A DNA stretch of 64,000 nucleotides from Halomonas denitrificans (GTDB lineage: Bacteria; Pseudomonadota; Gammaproteobacteria; Xanthomonadales; Wenzhouxiangellaceae). Shown piece after piece: positions 8,351-14,838 of the stretch (positions are counted from its first letter, which is position 1; every line of letters starts with the position of its first letter). A program made the position numbers and the translations under genes. The DNA lies in contig JAHVKF010000001.1 of the NCBI GenBank assembly GCA_019800895.1, positions 930,001 through 994,000 on the forward strand, written 5' to 3'. Under the pieces are notes generated by a model that was not told where the DNA came from, did not search any database, and saw only the letters and a program-made list of their open reading frames with translations.

Positions 8351-9133
8351 ATGACGAACGCGGAACTGATCTGGCTGGGTTTCATCGCCAGCCTGCTGGC
8401 CGGGCTGGGCACGGCCGTCGGCGCCCTGGGCGTGGTCGCGGTCCGACGGCTGTCGCCGAAGCTCGAGGATGCGCTGCTCAGCGCGGCCGCGGGCATCATG
8501 CTGGCGGCGTCCTTCTTTTCGCTGCTGCTGCCGGCGATCGGCTACGGCGAGCAGTATTTCGGCGGCACCCAGCGTGCGGTACTGGTGGTGACCGCCGGCC
8601 TGCTTGCCGGCGCCATCGCGCTGCACCTCGTTCATCGCTTCGTTCCGCACGAACACTTCGTCATCGGCCGCGAGGGCCCGGACGTCGACACGGTGAGCCG
8701 GATCTGGTTGTTCATCATCGCCATCACCCTGCACAACTTTCCCGAGGGCATGGCGGTGGGCGTCGGCTTTGCCGGCAACGACATCGACAACGGCATCTCG
8801 CTGGCCACCGGCATCGGGCTGCAGAACATTCCCGAAGGTCTGGCGGTCGCCGTTTCATTGCTGGCCGTCGGATACTCGCGGCTCGCGGCGTTCTCGGTCG
8901 GGGCGCTGACCGGCCTGGCCGAGCCCATCGGCGGCCTGTTCGGTGCCGCCGCGGTCTCCCTGGCCGGCCCGATGATGCCGTTCACCCTCGGCTTCGCCGC
9001 CGGTGCGATGCTGTTCATCATCTCCGACGAGATCATCCCCGAGACCCACCGCCGGGGCTACGAGACCATCGCCACCTTCTCCCTGCTCGGCGGCTTCGCG
9101 GTGATGATGTTCCTGGACGCCACCTTGGGGTAG
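8351..9133 (+). CDS. ZIP family divalent metal transporter
   Basis: A 260-residue polytopic protein with about eight hydrophobic segments. The two metal-site helices are clear: HNFPEG starting at residue 128 and QNIPEG starting at residue 158, the paired motifs of ZIP permeases of the ZupT/GufA group. Such proteins import zinc and related divalent cations through the inner membrane. A His-rich loop (HLVHRFVPHEHF, ~90-103) precedes the metal helices. The start at 8351 lacks a clear Shine-Dalgarno but matches the first membrane helix. The gene stands alone, followed at once by a repeat element. Confidence 0.9.
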   Translation: MTNAELIWLGFIASLLAGLGTAVGALGVVAVRRLSPKLEDALLSAAAGIMLAASFFSLLLPAIGYGEQYFGGTQRAVLVVTAGLLAGAIALHLVHRFVPHEHFVIGREGPDVDTVSRIWLFIIAITLHNFPEGMAVGVGFAGNDIDNGISLATGIGLQNIPEGLAVAVSLLAVGYSRLAAFSVGALTGLAEPIGGLFGAAAVSLAGPMMPFTLGFAAGAMLFIISDEIIPETHRRGYETIATFSLLGGFAVMMFLDATLG

Positions 9134-9143
9134 AAAAACTCGA

Positions 9144-9377
9144 TTGACCGCAGATGAACGCAGATGAACGCGGATCTGGAACAGCAGCCCATGGATAGAA
9201 ACAGCTTTGGCCTCAGGCGACGGTAAGAGCAGGTCGAAATAGACAGAAAAAATTCAACCGCAGATTACGCAGATAAACGCAGATAAGGAAAAGAAACCCC
9301 GAAACCTTGGAGCCGGGGGCAGACTCGACCGTGGTTGCAAGTTTTCATCCGCGTCCATCTGCGTTCATCTGCGGTAG
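9144..9377. repeat. Type A inverted-repeat element, copy 1 (degenerate)
   Basis: The left end has two and a half units of CGCAGATGAA (9147-9174) and the right end carries the reverse complement (TTCATCCGCG, CCATCTGCG, TTCATCTGCGG; about 9346-9374). A third, weaker unit block lies inside at 9257-9282. The rest has no open reading frame. Two cleaner copies occur in the pyruvate dehydrogenase operon. Ends like these resemble terminal inverted repeats of a non-autonomous element. Confidence 0.75.
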
Positions 9378-9523
9378 AAGTCGTTCCTGCGTCGACGCGC
9401 GCTGAGCGCTCAATCATTGCCGGCACCGAGCTCGCACCCTTCACTGGTGGAAGGTTTTCATCTGCGGTAGAAGTCGTTCTTGATTCGACACGCACTGAGC
9501 GCTCAATCGCTGCGAGCACCGAA
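9368..9523. repeat. Tandem repeat of the gtrA 3' end and repeat-element junction
   Basis: A 63-base block at 9368-9430 recurs at 9461-9523, offset 93 bases, with scattered differences. Both copies begin TCTGCGGTAGAAGTCGTTC and contain GAGCGCTCAAT. The second copy carries the last codons and stop of gtrA; the first is a non-functional duplicate whose equivalent codons would read G-A-G-N-D-stop against G-A-R-S-D-stop in gtrA. Confidence 0.8.
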
Positions 9524-10009
9524 GACGTGTTTCTTCGACATCCAGAAGTTGAAGCACATGCCGACCACCCCGCCGACCCACACCCCGAGCAGCGGCGCGA
9601 TCGCGGCGGCAAGGCCGCGGACCTCCAGCCGGTCGGCCAGGGTGACGATCAACGCATAGACGGCCAGGTTGAGCGCGCCGCCGAACGCGTGGACGCTGAA
9701 GAAGCGGAGCAGCTCGTCCCACAGCACCCGGCCGCGCTCCAGGTGGTGGAACGTGAAATAGCGATTGAGGATATAGCCGGCGCACATCGCGGCGAAGTAG
9801 GAGATCAGCCGCGCCGTATAGACGTTGAACGGCGGCAGGTCCTTGAGCAGGTACAACAGGCCGGCGTCGAGAATCGCGATGGTTCCACCCACGCAGGCGA
9901 AACGCACGAAGGTCGCCCGGGAACTCGAGGACTTCGCAACGCGCAGGAGCAGATTGGATTCGTCGGAAGAAGCGATCGGGATGCTCGACATGGACCGGAC
10001 AGCGCGCAT
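9503..10009 (-). CDS. GtrA-like family membrane protein
   Basis: A 168-residue protein with four predicted membrane helices and the GtrA signatures FACVGGTIAILDAGLLYLL, YILNRYFTFHH and a final FNFWMSKKHVFG. GtrA-type proteins are thought to move undecaprenyl-linked sugars across the inner membrane for O-antigen or cell-wall glycosylation. No glycosyltransferase gene lies next to it, so the substrate is unknown. Two starts are possible, ATG 10009 and ATG 9991 (MSSIPIAS); neither has a clear Shine-Dalgarno. Its 3' end is tandemly duplicated downstream beside a type A repeat. Confidence 0.85.
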   Translation of the reverse strand: MRAVRSMSSIPIASSDESNLLLRVAKSSSSRATFVRFACVGGTIAILDAGLLYLLKDLPPFNVYTARLISYFAAMCAGYILNRYFTFHHLERGRVLWDELLRFFSVHAFGGALNLAVYALIVTLADRLEVRGLAAAIAPLLGVWVGGVVGMCFNFWMSKKHVFGARSD

Positions 10010-10081
10010 TCTAATCGACTCGGAGTTGACCGATTCGGACGCGCGGCATTCATATCGGTCGGACCGGTGCTACGTTCGGTC

Positions 10082-10299
10082 GGATGATGAGCGCAAAGAC
10101 GCGAAGGCCCGAAGAGAAAGGCGGATGCGTGGAACCCCCCCTCGGCCAGACATCCAACGAATCGATTCCTGAATCGACTGCGTACTCTGGAAATCGGATC
10201 AACCTGGAAATGCTTGCCGGCCGCGGCTCTTTCCAGGAATGACCTTTCTCTTCGCGCCCTTGCGTCTTCGCATCTTCGCGTCCTTGCGATCATCATCTA
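10082..10299. repeat. Type B inverted-repeat element, copy 1
   Basis: The left end reads GGATGATGAGCGCAAAGACG and the right end is the imperfect reverse complement (…TCCTTGCGATCATCATCTA). The matching arms run roughly 40-55 bases, the right arm having one extra 12-base unit. The remainder of the gap 10010-10357 holds no gene. This copy lies just upstream of the subtilase; copy 2 lies at its stop codon. Confidence 0.75.
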
Positions 10300-10357
10300 C
10301 CGGACGCGATCGAAACCCGGGCTTTACGCTGATGCCGGAGCAAGCGATGATGCGCGG

Positions 10358-11854
10358 ATGCCGCATTTCATCCTGACCCACCGCCGCGCTGGCAAGCGCG
10401 CGGATCATCAGCATCACGCCGGGCGGGCCGCGATGGCCGATGCGATGGACAAGCACGTGGACCGCCTGGCCTCGGACGTCCGTACGCACGAGCCGCACCA
10501 CGATACCGCTCGCCACGTCGCCCGCTTCGAGGCCGACCATGACGATGTCCGGGCGATCGACTGGCATCCGGCATTGATCTGCGAACCCCTGGTCCCGCAC
10601 TTCATCCGCTCCCGGCACGCCAGCGACACGGGCCGGGCCTTGCCGCACGAGCTGTCGATTCCGCTTCGACGGGAAGGGGACGATCGACTGCTGGTGCGAG
10701 TCGTCGACGAAGCGGGCGTGCCGGTGGCCGACGTGGATGTCTTCGCCTACTTCGGCTCTGCGTCGAACCGTGTCCAGGCCGCGACCCGGACCGACGCGGA
10801 CGGCGTCGCGACGCTCGACCACGATCCCGAACGCCCGCTGCTGGAGCTCGCCGTTGCACCCGCATCGCACTGGTGGCCGCAGGTCATCGAGCACCGGAGT
10901 GGCGCAGAACCGGAGATCCGAGTCGATGTCCGGCTCCAGCCCCTGCCCCCTTCGGAACGGGGCCTCGGTTGGTGGCACCGGGAAGCCGGCCTGGACGCCG
11001 TCGACCTGCAGCGCGGAACGGGGATCGCGGTCGGCGTGGTCGACTCGGGGCTGGGCCACCACCCCGCTCTCGCCCACGTCCACAATCTCGGCGCCTTTCT
11101 CGACGGCGCCCATCTCGCCGACGGCGGCGACGACCGCGGCCACGGCACGCACGTGGCCGGTGCGATCGGTGCCCGACCGACGGCGAGCAGCGACTACGCG
11201 GGGCTGGCACCGGGCGCCCGGCTCGATGCGTTCCGGGTCTTCGGCCCCGATGGCAGCGCCCACCAGGGCGATATCGCGCGGGCGCTGGACGTGCTGGTCC
11301 ACGACCGGGACTGCCACCTGGTCAACCTGAGTCTGGGAACGGTCCACCGCTCGGAGATCGTCGCCGACGCGCTGCTCGACGCCGTGGAAACGGGAACCCT
11401 GGTGATCTGCGCGGCCGGCAACAGCGCGGGCCCGGTGGAATTTCCCGCCGCGCTCGACGAGGCGGTCGCCGTCACGGCGTTGGGCCGGATCGACCAGGCA
11501 CCGGCCGGAACCCTGTCGGCGCACCGGGTTCCGGACGATGCCCGGCTTCGCGCCGATCCGGTGTTCATTGCCAATTTCAGCTGCAGAGGCGAATCCGTCG
11601 ACGTCGCCGGACCCGGCGTCGGAATCATCTCGACGGTACCCGGCGGCGGCTGGGCGGCCTACGGCGGGACGTCGATGGCCGCGCCCCAGGTCACGGGCGC
11701 TCTGGCCGTCCTGCTGGCGGAAGACCCCGACTACCTCGCCCTCCCCGCCGGCCCCGACCGCAGCGCCCGCGCCCGCGCCATGCTTCGCGCGCACAGCCAG
11801 GACCTCGGCCTCGACCGTCGCTACCAGGGCCACGGCCGGATACGGAAAGGCTAG
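10358..11854 (+). CDS. S8 subtilisin-like serine protease without signal peptide
   Basis: A 498-residue protein. The first ~90 residues are unusually His-rich (14 His). Residues ~95-175 look like a small beta-sandwich of the carboxypeptidase-regulatory type (VRVVDEAGVPVADVDVFAYF). The subtilase domain starts near 220 with the triad Asp229 (GVVDSG), His262 (RGHGTHVAG) and Ser439 (GGTSMAAPQ), plus the oxyanion Asn in AAGNSAG; all are intact. No signal peptide is visible from ATG 10358, so it may work in the cytoplasm. The C-terminus YQGHGRIRKG stops abruptly where the family usually continues GxGxxDA, and its TAG lies in the end of repeat copy B2. It is convergent with the borosin methyltransferase gene; a role in leader cleavage is only a hypothesis. 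Confidence 0.88.
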   Translation: MPHFILTHRRAGKRADHQHHAGRAAMADAMDKHVDRLASDVRTHEPHHDTARHVARFEADHDDVRAIDWHPALICEPLVPHFIRSRHASDTGRALPHELSIPLRREGDDRLLVRVVDEAGVPVADVDVFAYFGSASNRVQAATRTDADGVATLDHDPERPLLELAVAPASHWWPQVIEHRSGAEPEIRVDVRLQPLPPSERGLGWWHREAGLDAVDLQRGTGIAVGVVDSGLGHHPALAHVHNLGAFLDGAHLADGGDDRGHGTHVAGAIGARPTASSDYAGLAPGARLDAFRVFGPDGSAHQGDIARALDVLVHDRDCHLVNLSLGTVHRSEIVADALLDAVETGTLVICAAGNSAGPVEFPAALDEAVAVTALGRIDQAPAGTLSAHRVPDDARLRADPVFIANFSCRGESVDVAGPGVGIISTVPGGGWAAYGGTSMAAPQVTGALAVLLAEDPDYLALPAGPDRSARARAMLRAHSQDLGLDRRYQGHGRIRKG

Positions 11855-12131
11855 AGGATGGACGCAAAGGCGCGAAGGTGCAAAGGAACGCGAAGGGACT
11901 ACGTTCGGGATTTCGAGTCGGGCGTTCAGACCCATTCAGCACTGTGCTGACAATCGCGACCGGAGCAGCGTCGATAACGAGCTTCGCGGAGCGGAGGCGG
12001 AGATGCAGCTGGCAAACATTCGCATTGCATCGTCCCGGCATTCGATGGCTCGAATCGAACGGACCGTTCGTCCTGCTTCAGGCCCCTCTGTGCGTTTCTT
12101 CGCTCCGTCGCGCCTTCGCGTCTATCCTCTA
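11852..12131. repeat. Type B inverted-repeat element, copy 2 (supplies subtilase stop codon)
   Basis: A 280-base element. It starts TAGAGGATGGACGCAAAGGC and ends with the imperfect reverse complement (…GCCTTCGCGTCTATCCTCTA). Its first three bases are the stop codon of the subtilase gene. The interior (about 11900-12080) shows no open frame I can support. It fills the gap between the convergent subtilase and methyltransferase genes. Confidence 0.8.
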
Positions 12132-12179
12132 GAACCGCAGCCCTGATGCCGGCCAGTCATTCCAGTCGAGCGAGGGCGA

Positions 12180-13007
12180 TCAGCTCGTGCGGCGGTGTTT
12201 CTGGAAGGCGGCTTCGGCGCGGCCGGTGGGGTCGAGGCCGAGGCGGCGGAGGCGGTTTTCGTCGGCTTCGGGGACGCCGATCGGTGGAACGTAAAGTGTA
12301 GAGGCCTGGGTGAATTCGAGGTCATGCAGCTGATCGAGCGGAACCTCGTCGGCGCGCGTTCGATCGAAGGGGCCCACCGCGGCTTCGTAGACGATGACGC
12401 GGTGATCGGCCGGGTACGACTCGGCCAGCACGAGGGCCAGCGCACGAACCCAGGCCGGGTCGGTTTCGAAGGTCGAGCGCGACAGGTCGCCGAGCACGGC
12501 CAGCTGCCACAGCACCAGCGGCGTCCGCGCATCGATCGTGCGCGGGTGGACGAGAAAGTCGGCGGCCTCGTAGGTCTGCAGGCCGGAGACGCCCGGATCG
12601 ATGCCCAGATCCGCAATCAGGCAGTCCTCGGCCGATACGCCCGGATACATCGTGGCCTCGAAGCCTTCGGCTCGGGCGCGCCGGATCGCCTCGTGGGCGG
12701 GCCAGACGAACACACCCGGATGGCCGTAGAACGCGGCGCACACGTGCTCGCCCTTGCGCACCGGCTCGAGCATCGCGTCGACCATGCGCTCGTAGCTCTC
12801 GTCGCGCGGCCGGCCCTTCGAGTAGTGGACCTGCAGCGACGCGATATTGGCGTTCAGATCACGCAGCACGCCGAGCGAGAACGGATCGGCCATGACCGCG
12901 AACACCCGGTGCGCCTGGCGCACCAGGTGGCGTGTCTCGACGGTCAACTGGCCGGCCAGGCGAATGCCCGTTCCGACCACGCTGAGCCGACCGCCGGAAC
13001 CCGACAT
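12180..13007 (-). CDS. Split-borosin peptide backbone alpha-N-methyltransferase (SonM type)
   Basis: A 275-residue SAM-dependent enzyme of the tetrapyrrole-methylase fold. The arrangement LSVVGTGIRLAGQLTVETR, Tyr62, Arg68-x3-Tyr72, FYGHPGVF (93-100), GVSAEDCLIADLGIDPG (123-139) and VIVYEAAV matches SonM of Shewanella and the methyltransferase half of fungal OphMA closely (from memory). Those enzymes methylate backbone amides of a precursor peptide. The Arg/Tyr pair corresponds to the residues implicated in amide activation. Unlike OphMA, no core peptide is fused to its C-terminus; the substrate is encoded just upstream, 6 bases away. Its own ribosome-binding site is weak, so it probably depends on translation of the precursor. 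An ordinary cobalamin or siroheme methylase is unlikely because the YGHPGVF/SAEDCLIADLGIDPG set is borosin-specific. Confidence 0.92.
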   Translation of the reverse strand: MSGSGGRLSVVGTGIRLAGQLTVETRHLVRQAHRVFAVMADPFSLGVLRDLNANIASLQVHYSKGRPRDESYERMVDAMLEPVRKGEHVCAAFYGHPGVFVWPAHEAIRRARAEGFEATMYPGVSAEDCLIADLGIDPGVSGLQTYEAADFLVHPRTIDARTPLVLWQLAVLGDLSRSTFETDPAWVRALALVLAESYPADHRVIVYEAAVGPFDRTRADEVPLDQLHDLEFTQASTLYVPPIGVPEADENRLRRLGLDPTGRAEAAFQKHRRTS

Positions 13008-13013
13008 CGCTTG

Positions 13014-13220
13014 CTAAAGAACGATGAAGTTCATGTGCGCGTCTTCGGCGCCGGCTTCCTTCTGCAAGGCATCCTTGTCACCGTCGCGCACCATCTTGCG
13101 GTGTTCTTCGGCCAGGTCGTGCTTCTCCATGACCGCCTCGGGGTCGTCCTGGAACTGCTTGCGCGTTTCCGGGTCTTCGGCCATCGTGCGGATGAACTTG
13201 CTCAGGTTTTCCTTCGACAT
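13014..13220 (-). CDS. Split-borosin precursor peptide with BBD leader and C-terminal hydrophobic core
   Basis: A 68-residue peptide. Residues 8-52 form the helical borosin-binding domain, distantly like LigA-type helical bundles: FIRTMAEDPETRKQF, DPEAVMEKHDL and a DGDKDAL helix. It aligns without gaps to SonA of Shewanella over this whole span (from memory), including the DPEAVM/NPEAVM motif. A short linker EAGAEDAHM leads to the core NFIVL, placed where SonA has YLVIS, and the protein ends there with no follower residues. Likely methylation sites are residues in I66-L68 by analogy. It has a strong Shine-Dalgarno (AGAGGAGAA), consistent with high expression relative to the enzyme. It lies between the amine oxidase and methyltransferase genes. 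Confidence 0.88.
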   Translation of the reverse strand: MSKENLSKFIRTMAEDPETRKQFQDDPEAVMEKHDLAEEHRKMVRDGDKDALQKEAGAEDAHMNFIVL

Positions 13221-13268
13221 CGTGCTTCTCCTCTCGGTGGTGGGGAATTCGAATCGGTCGATTCGAGG

Positions 13269-14795
13269 TCAAGCGGAATACGGGGCCAGGCAGTCGGTGT
13301 TGCCGAGCCAGTCCGGCGCATCGAGCCCGAAGGCCTGCTGCAGCATCACCTCGGCCGAGGTCAACGCACCCTGGACCCAGCCCTGGTAAGCGCTGTAGGC
13401 CTCGCCGCAGACGTGGATGCCGGCATGCCCGCGCAGCGTGGCGGCCGCCTCCCAGCTCTTCCAGCCCGGAGACCAGGCATGCCACCCGGCGTAGTACGGC
13501 GGGGCGGCCCAGTCGACGAAGATCCCGTCGACGGGCTTCGGCACATCGACGCCGTGCATCTCGGAAAGCTGCCGGCACAACTCCGTGGCAGCGCGCTCGG
13601 GAAGCGGAGTCGTCAGTTCGACGCCGCGGCCGTCCTCGCGCATCAGCGGGGGCCAGAACGACACGGCGCGCTCGTCGCCGAAGGCGCCGAGCAGAAGGCC
13701 GTCGCCCGTCGCAGGGTCCTGGCCCAGATAGAAACACTGGCGCAGCGGCAGATCCGTGTGCGAGGCCGAGAAATGGCCCAGCTCGATGTGACCCGGCCCG
13801 TCCGGCACCCGCTCCCACCACGGCTCGTCGAACACCATGAAGATCTTGCACGCCGACGTTCCGAAGGACGAGGCGAGGGCCTCGTGCATGGCGGGTTCGG
13901 CGTCGAACTCCAGGCGCTCGAGGGCACCGGTCGGCAGCGCCAGGATCACACGCCGGGCCAGGACCGGAGGGCGACCGTCGGCGAACTCGATGCGCTTCGA
14001 GCCGTCCCCCTGGTCGCGGACCCGCGTGGCGAACGCACCGGTCTCGACCCGGACTCCCGCGTCCTCGGCGCGGGCCCGCAGGCGCTCGGGCAGCCGCTCG
14101 TATCCCTCGGCCAGCCGGTACCAGTTGCCGACGAGGTCGGCCAGGGTCGAGAACACCGCGTCCAGGGCGTTCCAGTTCGAGAACAGGGCATAGGTGCCCT
14201 CGACGTCGGCCAGGGCGAGGCGCGCCTCGTTGCTGACCACGCGGGAGACCAGGTTCCAGAACCCCCAGGCGTGAAGCGGCCGGCCGTCGAACTCCACGGT
14301 CCGCAGGTAGGCCACCGTATCGGCCATCGTTGCCTTCTTGTCGAAGGGCCAGACGCGGTCGATCTCCGGCGCGATGCGGCGGACGATCAGGAGCAGGAGT
14401 TCATGCGGCTGAAGGCCCTTCTCGTCGTCGGCCAGCCGATAGGGAAGCTCGCCCGGCTCGGCGAAGTCCGCCATCCGGAAGCGCGTCGCACGCAGCCAGG
14501 CGAAGTCGGCCTCGGGCGTCACGGCCTGGACCTCGAAGCCGAGCTCGTCCTTGCAGAGACGATAGACCAGGTCCTGGGCATCGCTGAAGAACATGCCGCC
14601 GAGCTCCGCCGGAATCGAGTGTTCGTCCTTGAGGCAGACCGAGTACAGCCGTCCGCCGGTGCGCTCGCTGCCTTCGAACACCGAAATGGCCGCGCCGTCG
14701 ACGCCGCTGGCAGCCAGTCGCCAGGCGCTGTAGAGGCCGCTGACGCCGCCCCCGATGATGGCCGTGTCGAGCACGGCGTGCTGCTGTCCGCTCAT
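13269..14795 (-). CDS. FAD-dependent amine oxidase in the borosin operon
   Basis: A 508-residue flavin amine oxidase. The N-terminal dinucleotide motif AIIGGGVSGLYSAW (~12-25), ERTGGRLYS (Arg contact to flavin) and the C-terminal block HVCGEAYSAYQGWVQGA (starting at His461) define the monoamine oxidase/L-amino-acid oxidase superfamily. The interior segment PYYAGWHAWSPGW contains aromatic residues that often line the substrate cage. Such enzymes oxidise amines or amino acids to imines with release of hydrogen peroxide. The gene is first of a three-gene unit, 48 bases upstream of the precursor gene, so it may modify the methylated peptide or a released amino acid; this is inference from position. 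No signal peptide is seen. Confidence 0.85.
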   Translation of the reverse strand: MSGQQHAVLDTAIIGGGVSGLYSAWRLAASGVDGAAISVFEGSERTGGRLYSVCLKDEHSIPAELGGMFFSDAQDLVYRLCKDELGFEVQAVTPEADFAWLRATRFRMADFAEPGELPYRLADDEKGLQPHELLLLIVRRIAPEIDRVWPFDKKATMADTVAYLRTVEFDGRPLHAWGFWNLVSRVVSNEARLALADVEGTYALFSNWNALDAVFSTLADLVGNWYRLAEGYERLPERLRARAEDAGVRVETGAFATRVRDQGDGSKRIEFADGRPPVLARRVILALPTGALERLEFDAEPAMHEALASSFGTSACKIFMVFDEPWWERVPDGPGHIELGHFSASHTDLPLRQCFYLGQDPATGDGLLLGAFGDERAVSFWPPLMREDGRGVELTTPLPERAATELCRQLSEMHGVDVPKPVDGIFVDWAAPPYYAGWHAWSPGWKSWEAAATLRGHAGIHVCGEAYSAYQGWVQGALTSAEVMLQQAFGLDAPDWLGNTDCLAPYSA

Positions 14796-14838
14796 GAAGT
14801 CTCCCCTGCGTTGCTATCGACCGCTGCGCGCACTCGCG

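Noticed and set aside
9144-9174. Short direct repeats that might be a CRISPR array
   Set aside because: Units are about 10 bases, adjacent without spacers, and belong to the arm of an inverted-repeat element; no cas genes are present.
12180-13007. Annotation as a cobalamin or siroheme (tetrapyrrole) methylase
   Set aside because: The fold is shared, but the borosin-specific motifs and the adjacent SonA-like precursor point to peptide backbone methylation.
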